Below, in pieces: positions 1 through 4,978 of a stretch of DNA of 7,913 nt. A program made the translations under genes and the position numbers. The stretch is from UBA791 sp963602355 (GTDB lineage Bacteria > Cyanobacteriota > Vampirovibrionia > Gastranaerophilales > Gastranaerophilaceae). The stretch is taken from NCBI GenBank assembly GCA_963602355.1, contig CAVCIU010000056.1, forward strand, positions 1 through 7,913. Reading direction: 5' to 3'. Numbering within the stretch: position 1 is the first letter of the stretch; the number at the start of each line of letters is the position of its first letter. The notes under the pieces were generated by a model that was given only the letters and a program-made list of their open reading frames with translations, was not told where the DNA came from and did not search any database.

Positions 1-766
1 TTATACGATAAACAAGACTTGTTCTAATATCAGTTGATTGAACAGTTTTTGGAGTGAATTCTGCAACTGGTGAAATATATCCGATATAACCGTTATATTC
101 ACGTTTTTCACCAGTTTTTGGATTTGTCGTATCAGTATAAACTTTTACCTTCATGCCATATTTGATATTACCTAAATCAGTTTCGTTCACATAAGCTCTA
201 ATCCATACAGGTTTTGTTTTTGCCATTGTATAAACTGGTTGACCTTTTGCAACTGTCGCACCATTTTCTTGAACACGAACAGTTATGATACCTTCTTCTG
301 GGGCATAGATTTTTGTGTAATTAAGTTGATTATTTGCAAAAGTCTTTTGAGCTAATGCGCTATCATAATCAGCCTTTGTCTTGTTTTTTAGGTGCAACAA
401 TGTATCACAATCTTGTTTTGAAACAATATCTTTTTCACACAAAGGAAGGTTTCTGTCATATTTCGATTGAGCATCATCTTTCAACGCAACTGTCTTATCA
501 ATATCAGCAGTCGCTTTCTCAAGATTTGCTTTATAATCTTTATCATCTAAAACAGCAACAAGTTCGCCTTTTTTGATGTGGTCGCCCTCTTCTTTTAACA
601 TTTGAGAAATTTGTCCTGAAACTTGAAAACTCAAATCAACTTGTCGAATTTCAATATTTCCATAAAGTTCAAGCTCATTTTTATTATCAGTTTTTCTTGT
701 TAGGAAAAATGCAGTCAAACTTAAAACTAATAAAACAACGACCGCAATTATTATTTTCTTACGCAA
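1..766 (-). CDS. ybhG: YbhG-like HlyD-family periplasmic adaptor (C-terminus outside window)
   Basis: Membrane fusion protein that would link an inner-membrane ABC exporter to an outer-membrane channel. The visible 255 residues show an N-terminal membrane anchor (about 4-22), a first lipoyl/biotinyl-like half (about 35-80, with QVSGQI and EEGDHIKKGELVAVLDD), a coiled-coil hairpin (about 80-148), the second lipoyl half (about 150-185, IYAPEEGIITVRVQENGATV) and the start of the beta-barrel domain. KPVWIRAYV, SPVAEFTPKTV and DIRTSLVYRI closely resemble the end of E. coli YbhG as I remember it. The start is a TTG, 7 bases after an AAAGGAG site (780-774). It overlaps the stop of the upstream regulator gene by 8 bases, implying translational coupling. 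In E. coli the order is cecR-ybhG-ybhF-ybhS-ybhR, so ABC subunits are expected beyond position 1. The transported substrate cannot be told from sequence. The gene is cut by the window edge; nothing suggests it is broken. Confidence 0.9.
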   Translation of the reverse strand, partial: MRKKIIIAVVVLLVLSLTAFFLTRKTDNKNELELYGNIEIRQVDLSFQVSGQISQMLKEEGDHIKKGELVAVLDDKDYKANLEKATADIDKTVALKDDAQSKYDRNLPLCEKDIVSKQDCDTLLHLKNKTKADYDSALAQKTFANNQLNYTKIYAPEEGIITVRVQENGATVAKGQPVYTMAKTKPVWIRAYVNETDLGNIKYGMKVKVYTDTTNPKTGEKREYNGYIGYISPVAEFTPKTVQSTDIRTSLVYRI

Positions 767-1379
767 TCTTATTCTCCTTTAACAATAGATTTATATAGAA
801 CTTTATATTTTTTCTAACTATCTCAATATCTTCTTTCTCAAACTCATTTTGATTTAATAAACGAAGAGAAAAAGCTAGAAAAACTTTTGGGGAATTTATT
901 TGAGATATGATAAATAGAGTTTGGTAAATAAGTTCTCTGCTATCATCTTCTAAATTAAACACAGAAGCTATTACTCTTCTGAAATAGTCAAATACTGGGA
1001 TTTTTATGTTCCAATTAGGATTTTGTTGTTCTTTCAAAAGCAAAAGAATTAAATCACTCGAAACTCTTGAATAAAAAAAATCTATGAACTTATCCAACAT
1101 CTTTAATAACAAATCAATTTGTTCTTGCTTAGCCATTTCTCTAGGATTTTTTGAAATATCCATAAATGTACTTGCATATTGAGTTTGTTTTTCAATCAAA
1201 TCATCAATTATTGCTCTATATAACCCTTCTTTACCGTTAAAATAGTACTTAATCATACTAATATTAACACCTGCATGAGATGCTATTTCACGTGTTGAAG
1301 CGCCATCAAAACCTTTGTGAGCAAATAACTTTGTCGCAGAATTAATAAGTTTTTGTCTTGAATCAAGATTTTCAGCCAT
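759..1379 (-). CDS. cecR: TetR-family repressor, CecR (YbiH) type
   Basis: Predicted DNA-binding repressor of 206 residues. The N-terminal domain (about 8-55) is a typical TetR helix-turn-helix: LFAHKGFDGASTREIA, then HAGVNISMIKYYFNGKEGLY. The rest is an all-helical ligand and dimerisation domain. I chose the ATG at 1379 because GGGGAG lies 6 bases upstream. A longer reading from a TTG at 1409 would start inside the -10 and operator region. The gene is first in an operon with the YbhG-like adaptor, the same order as E. coli cecR-ybhG, where the regulator controls the exporter and drug sensitivity. A perfect palindrome in its own promoter suggests autorepression relieved by a small ligand. The family and domain are clear. 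The CecR subtype is inferred mainly from gene order and the general alignment, so a different TetR subfamily remains possible. Confidence 0.88.
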   Translation of the reverse strand: MAENLDSRQKLINSATKLFAHKGFDGASTREIASHAGVNISMIKYYFNGKEGLYRAIIDDLIEKQTQYASTFMDISKNPREMAKQEQIDLLLKMLDKFIDFFYSRVSSDLILLLLKEQQNPNWNIKIPVFDYFRRVIASVFNLEDDSRELIYQTLFIISQINSPKVFLAFSLRLLNQNEFEKEDIEIVRKNIKFYINLLLKENKIA

Positions 1380-1397
1380 ATATTTCTCCCCACAAAA

Positions 1398-1426
1398 ATT
1401 ATTAATCAATCGATTGATTAAGTCAA
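1398..1426 (-). promoter_or_regulatory. Sigma-70-type promoter of the cecR-ybhG operon
   Basis: Reading the minus strand: -35 TTGACT (1426-1421), a 17-base spacer, and -10 AATAAT (1403-1398). The transcript would begin about 1391, giving a short leader with GGGGAG ahead of the ATG at 1379. TAATAA one base earlier is an alternative -10. Confidence 0.7.
1402..1421. promoter_or_regulatory. Perfect 20-bp palindromic operator for the TetR-family repressor
   Basis: The half-site TTAATCAATC is followed directly by its exact reverse complement GATTGATTAA, and symmetry breaks at the next base on each side. The palindrome fills the spacer between the -35 and -10 boxes, so a bound dimer would block RNA polymerase. 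Size and position fit TetR-family autoregulation. No protein-binding data are visible here. Confidence 0.75.
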
Positions 1427-1447
1427 GAGAAAAAAGAAAATTTTACT

Positions 1448-1487
1448 AAAAAAGGCGAAAGACACTTTTTAAAAAGTGTCTTTCGCC
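1448..1487 (-). terminator. Rho-independent terminator, perfect 34-bp inverted repeat
   Basis: GGCGAAAGACACTTTTT pairs perfectly with AAAAAGTGTCTTTCGCC (1454-1487). On the minus strand this is followed by six T (1453-1448). It would end transcription of the 150-aa gene whose stop is at 1561. The plus-strand side has no T tract, so it is not bidirectional. The hairpin also insulates the downstream cecR promoter. Confidence 0.9.
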
Positions 1488-1526
1488 GTCATAATTCACA
1501 TTCTTCTAATAAAATTTTTGTTCGAG

Positions 1527-1562
1527 CCTCTGCTCACTCGCGCTGTCTTGCTCGTTCGCGCT
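1527..1562 (-). repeat. GC-rich pair of imperfect 18-bp direct repeats after a stop codon
   Basis: On the minus strand AGCGCGAACGAGCAAGAC (1562-1545) is followed by AGCGCGAGTGAGCAGAGG (1544-1527). The two share AGCGCGA and GAGCA at the same positions. By count 23 of 36 bases are G or C, far above the surroundings. The segment begins at the stop of the 150-aa gene. In the +1 frame it is open (1562-1506) and reads Ser-Ala-x-Glu-Gln twice. Confidence 0.6.
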
Positions 1563-2013
1563 ATGCTCTTGCACTGTATGCAGAAATTGCAGCTTGTGTT
1601 TGCATAAAGTTTAATTTTTGCATCAAACCTGCACTGCCGCCAATTTGTTTACGAGCTTGCAACATAATATTTTCTTGAATTGATTGAGTTTGTAATTCGT
1701 TTTCAAGATCAATCTTATGTTTTAAAGAAATCTTTTTAACTTCTTCTTTTTGTTTAGAATCTTGTTTACTGCTTGAATAATCAAGACTTGAAGATGATGA
1801 AGAAGAAGCATCTTGGTTTGCGCCAGCGATATTTAATGATGAAAATGGATTAGAATTTTGTCTGAAAGACGCACGAGCTTCATTCATAACATCATTTTTA
1901 GCTACCAAAGCTGCTTTTTGTTGAGCATTGTTAAAGATTTGGTCTTTAACAGAATCAATAGCTGCTCTGTCAACTGTTCTTATGATATTTACGCTTGTTA
2001 AGCCTAATGACAT
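1561..2013 (-). CDS. Unrecognised 150-aa Ser-rich protein
   Basis: I do not recognise this family. There is no signal peptide or membrane segment, so the product is probably cytosolic. The N-terminal part (1-65) is predicted helical and rich in Ala, Asn and Gln. A low-complexity linker follows (about 68-85) with runs of Ser and DYSSSKQDSKQKEEVKK, then a Gln-rich helical C-terminal part (95-150) ending ISAYSARA. The start is the ATG at 2013; AGAGGA lies 12 bases upstream, longer than usual, so initiation may be weak. Its own perfect hairpin terminator follows, which argues that it is a real single-gene unit. The +1 frame stays open for 18 codons after the stop (see repeat at 1527-1562), so the C-terminus may have been altered by a one-base change. 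Function cannot be inferred. Confidence 0.7.
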   Translation of the reverse strand: MSLGLTSVNIIRTVDRAAIDSVKDQIFNNAQQKAALVAKNDVMNEARASFRQNSNPFSSLNIAGANQDASSSSSSSLDYSSSKQDSKQKEEVKKISLKHKIDLENELQTQSIQENIMLQARKQIGGSAGLMQKLNFMQTQAAISAYSARA

Positions 2014-2040
2014 ATAACTCTATAATCCTCTTAAATATCC

Positions 2041-2057
2041 TTACTTTAATAAAGTAA
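2041..2057. promoter_or_regulatory. Palindrome upstream of the 150-aa gene
   Basis: TTACTTTA and TAAAGTAA flank a single central base, 27 bases before the start codon. It could be an operator or a short mRNA hairpin. No convincing -35/-10 pair was found nearby, so this is only a candidate. Confidence 0.3.
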
Positions 2058-2108
2058 TATTTGTTAAAATAATTGCCTATTTTCGAGGAGTTTTGTAAAG
2101 ATTGTTAC

Positions 2109-2138
2109 AAAAAAAGCGAGCCGAAGGCTCGCCTTTTT
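2109..2138 (-). terminator. Rho-independent terminator of the Cys-rich protein gene
   Basis: The stem GCGAGCC/GGCTCGC (2116-2132) with a 3-base loop is followed on the minus strand by seven T (2115-2109). It lies 17 bases after the stop at 2156. On the plus strand the stem is also followed by CTTTTT, so it could work in both directions, though no plus-strand gene precedes it. Confidence 0.88.
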
Positions 2139-2155
2139 AACATAAATTAATGAAA

Positions 2156-2725
2156 TTATTTATTACATTTACATGGTTTGCAACAATATTTAGCACCTTT
2201 TTTCGTTCTATAATTCATTTCGCGCTTAATTTTTCTATATTCTGATTTTTGATCAGATTTTAAGATTTGTTTAAATTCTTTATCAACACATCTCATAGTT
2301 TTCTTTAATTGTTTAAATTCTTGTTTTAAGACTCTTTCTTGAGCACGAATATCTTTTTTATCTAGACATGGAGCCTGAATTTTATCACACAAACATTTGT
2401 GAGCAGATTTGATAGATTCTTTTTCGTTGTCGATTGCCGGTTGATAAGCTTTTTCAATATTTTTAGCTTGTTGTTTTTGACAAGCATCTAAATTAAGGCG
2501 ACAGTAAAGTTCATCACGTTTCTTTTCCCAACAAGTTGTATTGCAAGGATTTGCTTCAGCTTGATCATGGCATGTTTGACATTTGTTGCAATCATCAACT
2601 TTGTTTTCACAACCACAATTTGAGCTAGCCATTGGCTCAAAATTTGGACAACATTCAGCAAAAGCAGAAGTTGCCGACAAAGACATTAAAGATGTTAAAC
2701 CTAACATTAAAAACAATTTTTTCAT
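2156..2725 (-). CDS. Secreted Cys-rich protein with Spy/CpxP-like helical core
   Basis: This 189-aa protein begins with a clear signal peptide (MKKLFLMLGLTSLMSLSATSAFA, cut at about residue 23 before Glu-Cys), so it should act in the periplasm or outside. I count 19 cysteines, many as CC, CGC, CxxC and CKC clusters at both ends of the mature protein. The middle (about 72-170) is charged and helical. LDACQKQQAKNIEKAYQPAI and the later ILKSDQKSEYRKIKREM resemble the two LTxxQ-type segments of Spy/CpxP chaperone and metal-resistance proteins. The link to that family is my inference. The cysteines could bind metal or form disulfides. The start has an excellent AAGGAGGA site 5-6 bases upstream, and a dedicated terminator follows. 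The tandem ACATGTGG repeats upstream may control it. A plain structural disulfide-rich surface protein is the main alternative. Confidence 0.82.
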   Translation of the reverse strand: MKKLFLMLGLTSLMSLSATSAFAECCPNFEPMASSNCGCENKVDDCNKCQTCHDQAEANPCNTTCWEKKRDELYCRLNLDACQKQQAKNIEKAYQPAIDNEKESIKSAHKCLCDKIQAPCLDKKDIRAQERVLKQEFKQLKKTMRCVDKEFKQILKSDQKSEYRKIKREMNYRTKKGAKYCCKPCKCNK

Positions 2726-2783
2726 AATTTTCCTCCTTATTGATATACATTAATTGTACGTATAGAGCGAGAAAAACCTATAT

Positions 2784-2820
2784 ACATGTGGGTATAAATT
2801 TTAATAGACATGTGGATAAA
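2784..2820. repeat. Tandem ACATGTGG direct repeats upstream of the Cys-rich gene
   Basis: ACATGTGGGTATAAA (2784-2798) and ACATGTGGATAAA (2808-2820) lie 24 bp apart, each built on the palindrome ACATGT. They sit 58-95 bp upstream of the Cys-rich gene start and also upstream of the divergent tRNA promoter, a plausible place for a regulator. No cognate regulator is visible. Confidence 0.45.
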
Positions 2821-2854
2821 AAATAAAAAATTTTAAGAAAAGTGAAAAAGGGTA

Positions 2855-2883
2855 TTTACAAAATATTTTTTTCTATATATAAT
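2855..2883 (+). promoter_or_regulatory. Strong sigma-70-type promoter of the tRNA-Ala unit
   Basis: TTTACA (2855-2860), a 17-base spacer and a perfect TATAAT (2878-2883). Transcription should start near 2890, so the tRNA at 3009 is preceded by a leader of about 118 nt, far longer than most pre-tRNA leaders. Confidence 0.82.
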
Positions 2884-2889
2884 GAATTC

Positions 2890-3008
2890 ACGGACTAAGT
2901 TCGTACCACAGAGATGTGGGGGATTAGCTCAGCCCAGTAAAGCGCAAGCTTTGCAAAGTCAGATAAAGCATGACAAGGTGCTCTACCTGACAGAGAGACC
3001 ACAAACGT
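2890..3008 (+). other. Long pre-tRNA leader with a tRNA-Ala mimic and an anti-D-arm segment
   Basis: GGGGGATTAGCTCAG at 2918-2932 is identical to the first 15 bases of tRNA-Ala at 3009. Similarity continues to about 2954 (15 of the next 21 positions match when one base is skipped), including the anticodon-loop core CTTTGCA. The T-arm and acceptor 3' side are missing. AGGTGCTCTACC at 2976-2987 is the exact reverse complement of tRNA bases 3026-3037 (D-stem 3' side into the anticodon stem). The same segment can also pair 8 of 9 positions with the mimic at 2937-2945, so two exclusive folds are possible. Small CCAC/GTGG hairpins precede both the mimic and the true tRNA (2906-2919 and 2999-3010). 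Either this is a decayed tRNA duplicate or a structured leader that affects tRNA maturation. Confidence 0.6.
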
Positions 3009-3084
3009 GGGGGATTAGCTCAGCTGGTAGAGCACCTGCTTTGCACGCAGGGGGTCAGGAGTTCGAATCTCCTATCCTCCACCA
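3009..3084 (+). tRNA. tRNA-Ala (anticodon UGC)
   Basis: A complete 76-nt cloverleaf with CCA encoded. The acceptor GGGGGAT pairs with ATCCTCC and includes the G3-U70 wobble pair, the classic alanine identity element. D-stem GCTC/GAGC, anticodon stem CCTGC/GCAGG with loop TTTGCAC, and T-stem AGGAG/CTCCT with loop TTCGAAT are all intact. It is transcribed from its own promoter and is not next to rRNA in this window, although tRNA-Ala(UGC) often sits in rRNA operons. Confidence 0.97.
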
Positions 3085-3087
3085 TTT

Positions 3088-3117
3088 AAAAAAGAGACCT
3101 TCGAAGGTCTCTTTTTT
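3088..3117 (+). terminator. Rho-independent terminator of tRNA-Ala
   Basis: The stem GAGACCT/AGGTCTC with loop TCGA (3094-3111), followed by six T, begins a few bases after CCA. The A run before the stem allows a longer A-U extension and weak function on the other strand. A near copy occurs at 4984-5010. Confidence 0.9.
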
Positions 3118-3204
3118 GTTGTCTTTACTGTGTTTTAGCCGATTCGAAAATTTTATTATTTTATATTTTAATAAAATGACCTCTATCGCAGTTATAGCAT
3201 GGAC

Positions 3205-3233
3205 TTGAGATATATTTCTTTTTTAGATAGCAT
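3205..3233 (+). promoter_or_regulatory. Possible promoter of the 48-codon gene
   Basis: TTGAGA (3205-3210), 17 bases, then TAGCAT (3228-3233). Both boxes are imperfect. The spacing and the position about 48 bases before the start codon are right. Confidence 0.35.
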
Positions 3234-3247
3234 AGGAGACTCGAACT
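3232..3247 (-). repeat. Antisense copy of the tRNA-Ala T-arm
   Basis: ATAGGAGACTCGAACT on the plus strand equals the reverse complement of tRNA-Ala bases 3060-3075 at 15 of 16 positions. The match includes the gene-specific ATAGGAG part, not only the universal T-loop. It lies in the presumed leader of the 48-codon gene. Confidence 0.5.
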
Positions 3248-3280
3248 TTTTATGAAAAATATGCAGTGAAAGGAGTTAAA

Positions 3281-3427
3281 ATGATTGATGTTTCATTAAT
3301 TAGTAAAGAAGAAGGAAGAATTATAGGTTTACATTGGTACGAAATGCTTGAAAGATTTTATTCAAACCCTGAAATTGAAGAAAAATTTCAAGAATGGGTG
3401 AAAAATAAAGACGAGACAGTTTTATAA
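3281..3427 (+). CDS. Small unrecognised 48-aa protein
   Basis: An ATG follows AAAGGAG with 5 bases between, one of the best ribosome binding sites in the window, and leads a 48-codon frame. The product is acidic and probably helical: MIDVSLISKEEGRIIGLHWY, then a Glu-rich helix with EMLERFYSNPEIEEKF, ending KNKDETVL. There is no signal peptide or membrane segment. I do not recognise a family. It lies in the accessory segment, downstream of a possible promoter and of the antisense T-arm fragment. Small acidic proteins in such places can be antitoxins, inhibitors or phage-derived, but nothing here decides that. Codon use resembles the neighbouring genes. Being short, it could be a chance frame, but the ribosome binding site argues against that. 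Confidence 0.6.
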   Translation: MIDVSLISKEEGRIIGLHWYEMLERFYSNPEIEEKFQEWVKNKDETVL

Positions 3428-3479
3428 TTTTTGTTACGATTCTTATGTCAAGATGTTGTAATAAAAGCATGGGTAAATC

Positions 3480-3508
3480 TTTACATTTTAATAAAAGTAT
3501 GTCATAAT
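3480..3508 (+). promoter_or_regulatory. Promoter of a candidate small RNA
   Basis: TTTACA (3480-3485), a 17-base spacer and CATAAT (3503-3508, five of six consensus bases). The -35 box and spacing are the same as in the tRNA-Ala promoter. Transcription would start near 3513-3516. Confidence 0.55.
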
Positions 3509-3512
3509 ATAA

Positions 3513-3583
3513 GTAGCTCATCTACCATCTATGTTTAGAGTAAGTGTAGAAAGAGGTATTGACTCGTTTCGGCGAGTCTTTTT
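3513..3583 (+). ncRNA. Candidate small RNA of about 70 nt
   Basis: The interval runs from the predicted start to a terminator and holds no convincing open frame. The 5' end can form a small GTAG/CTAC hairpin (loop CTCAT), followed by a mostly unpaired A/G-rich stretch with AAGAGG and then the terminator stem. This is the usual build of a trans-acting sRNA. Its 3' end converges on the stop codon of the minus-strand 180-aa gene. It could instead be the 3' untranslated tail of the 48-codon gene. Confidence 0.42.
3561..3583 (+). terminator. Rho-independent terminator (plus strand)
   Basis: The stem GACTCG/CGAGTC with loop TTTCGG is followed by five T (3579-3583). No T tract follows on the minus strand, so it serves plus-strand transcripts only: the candidate sRNA and any read-through from the 48-codon gene. 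Confidence 0.75.
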
Positions 3584-4125
3584 CAATTTTGCAACGACTT
3601 TTTATATTTTATATAGTCTTCTTCATATCTAAATTCATATGTTTTGTCATCAATATAAAATGCAGTTACTAAATAATAATCGCCTTTTTTAGTTTCTTTT
3701 ATTATGACAATATAGGAATCTTCTTTTGCCCAAAAATAATGTTTTGTTCCTTTTTTGAAGTACAGTATTTTTTCGTTTTGGACATTTTCTATAATGTATT
3801 TAATCCAATGAGCTCTTATTGCTCGGCTTTCTTTATATCTTCCGGGGGTTCTTGTATTTTCATTCAATCCTGTTACGATATGGTTAAAACGTTCATACTT
3901 TCCTTGAAAAGGACAATGTTCACAATTATATTCAATACTTTCACAATCATCATTTTGTGTACATTTTAAGGGTGTTTGGTTTATTTTAACAAATTTCCCG
4001 TTAAATTTAATTTTCTCTACAAAAAATTGATTATAAACAATATAAAATAACTCTTCAATGAAATCATTAAAAGTTTTGTATTTATTAACTTCTATTAAAT
4101 CAGGGAGAAATGGTATGTTATTCAC
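3583..4125 (-). CDS. Four-Cys 180-aa protein, possible BECR-type nuclease
   Basis: Second gene of a two-gene operon. It starts at a GTG (4125) overlapping the DUF3800 stop by 8 bases, with AAGGAGA 8 bases upstream, so the two are probably co-translated. The protein has no signal or membrane segment. A likely metal knuckle is C55-x5-C61-x6-C68-x2-C71. After it come FNHIVTGLNE (about 80-89), an Arg/His helix RAIRAHWIKYIIEN (101-114), and a beta-rich end with ILYFKKGTKHYFW and YYLVTAFYIDD. Loosely, a basic/His helix before strands ending in a YxLVTAxY-like motif recalls phage barnase-EndoU-ColicinE5/D-RelE-like (BECR) nucleases. That is pattern recognition, not a confirmed homology. An alternative is a structural or regulatory partner of the DUF3800 protein. 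It appears intact. Confidence 0.8.
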   Translation of the reverse strand: MNNIPFLPDLIEVNKYKTFNDFIEELFYIVYNQFFVEKIKFNGKFVKINQTPLKCTQNDDCESIEYNCEHCPFQGKYERFNHIVTGLNENTRTPGRYKESRAIRAHWIKYIIENVQNEKILYFKKGTKHYFWAKEDSYIVIIKETKKGDYYLVTAFYIDDKTYEFRYEEDYIKYKKSLQN

Positions 4126-4822
4126 AACAAGAATCTCCTTTTAATTTAATTTTTAATAAATTATATTTTTGTGAACAATAATCTGTAGTTTCATTCATAT
4201 TTTTGTTATTAATTTTCAAACAATAATTATTTATTAATTCTACAATTTCCAACTTTGCTAAACTTGTATCTAGTTTTCTACATTTATATTCATTTGCCCC
4301 AATTATGATGTCTGCCAATTGAATTAATTCAACCTGATGTGAGCGAACTTCTTGAATTCGTTCAACAGTATTTGATAAAAAACTTTTTAAATCTTCAACT
4401 TTTAAATGCCCATTTGTATCTTTAATATCAATATAGACGTTATATTTGTATCGAGGACGTGTAACAGTATTTAATAAGTCATAATACATTTTATAGTAAA
4501 ATTTATCATGTGTTTGATTAAATTCTTTATGATTTAAAATACTTTTGTCAGGGATAATTAAACCTCTAAATCGTAAAAAGGGACTTTCAAAAAAATACTG
4601 AATAATTTCTTTATAAAATTCAGACTTTCTGTTTGATATTTTTGTCCATTTCATTTCATAATGTTCAAGATTGTATTTCTTTTTTATTTTTTTTATGTCT
4701 TCAAAAACAATGGTCTTATTATCTAATGGACAAATAATTCCTCCTAAAACCATTACATTTGATTTATCTTGAAGTAAATGACAACTTTCATCACAGTATA
4801 TATTTATTATTTCTGAACCCAT
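4118..4822 (-). CDS. DUF3800 RNase H-like protein
   Basis: A 234-aa cytosolic protein with the hallmarks of DUF3800: an N-terminal strand ending in an acidic motif (IYCDES, D11 E12), then a conserved WTK/R-x-FY helix (about 59-70), a second acidic strand YIDIKD (about D132), and the C-terminal VELIQLADIIIGA helix (D171). These acidic residues would form an RNase H-like active site. The family is common in phage, islands and defence neighbourhoods, but its biochemical role is poorly known, so cleavage of nucleic acid is only a prediction. The ATG at 4822 has AAAGGA 5 bases upstream and an extended -10 promoter just before it. It heads the operon with the four-Cys protein. The Cys-rich end (DSCCE) and the Cys in IYCDESC are unusual touches. 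Confidence 0.88.
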   Translation of the reverse strand: MGSEIINIYCDESCHLLQDKSNVMVLGGIICPLDNKTIVFEDIKKIKKKYNLEHYEMKWTKISNRKSEFYKEIIQYFFESPFLRFRGLIIPDKSILNHKEFNQTHDKFYYKMYYDLLNTVTRPRYKYNVYIDIKDTNGHLKVEDLKSFLSNTVERIQEVRSHQVELIQLADIIIGANEYKCRKLDTSLAKLEIVELINNYCLKINNKNMNETTDYCSQKYNLLKIKLKGDSCCE

Positions 4823-4845
4823 GTTAGTCCTTTCATTATTAGACT

Positions 4846-4854
4846 ATTATATCA
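4846..4854 (-). promoter_or_regulatory. Extended -10 promoter of the DUF3800 operon
   Basis: On the minus strand TGA directly precedes a perfect TATAAT (4851-4846), about 23 bases before the start codon. No good -35 box lies 17 bases upstream, consistent with an extended -10 type. Plus-strand bases 4860-4949 upstream of it hold nothing else I can identify. Confidence 0.6.
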
Positions 4855-4949
4855 CATGCTTTTGAGAATGTGTTAGTTTTAAAAGATTAATATTGTAAAA
4901 AATAATTAATTTTTCATGCTCATTGTCGTAATAAAAACGAGGTAAAAAT

Positions 4950-4978
4950 GTTCGAATGTCGTTCCGAAACGTCCACCA
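4950..4978 (+). pseudogene. Degenerate tRNA-Ala 3' end
   Basis: GTTCGAAT (4950-4957) and TCCACCA (4972-4978) match the T-loop and acceptor/CCA end of tRNA-Ala at 3061-3084. Intermediate bases partly match, with five extra bases. No D-arm or anticodon arm can be found upstream, so this is not a working tRNA. The match continues into the following terminator. Confidence 0.55.

Noticed and set aside
334..576. Open frame on the plus strand, 80 codons
   Set aside because: Lies wholly opposite the clear YbhG-like coding sequence; a His/Leu/Gln-rich shadow.
2971..3008. A second functional tRNA on the minus strand around the GGTAGAGCACC sequence
   Set aside because: A D-arm-like stretch is present, but no matching anticodon stem, T-arm or acceptor stem can be built.
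2888..3084. T-box riboswitch upstream of the tRNA
   Set aside because: No AGGGTGGNACCGCG-type antiterminator motif and no downstream aminoacyl-tRNA synthetase or amino-acid gene; the leader precedes a tRNA.
2882..3208. Open frame of 108 codons on the plus strand
   Set aside because: It runs straight through the tRNA-Ala and its terminator, has no ribosome binding site and begins inside the promoter -10 box.
3321..3521. Open frame on the minus strand, 66 codons
   Set aside because: Opposite the 48-codon gene, which has a strong ribosome binding site; no signal of its own and covers the sRNA promoter.
3739..3969. Open frame on the plus strand, 76 codons
   Set aside because: Opposite the 180-aa gene; Phe/Ile-rich shadow without a ribosome binding site.
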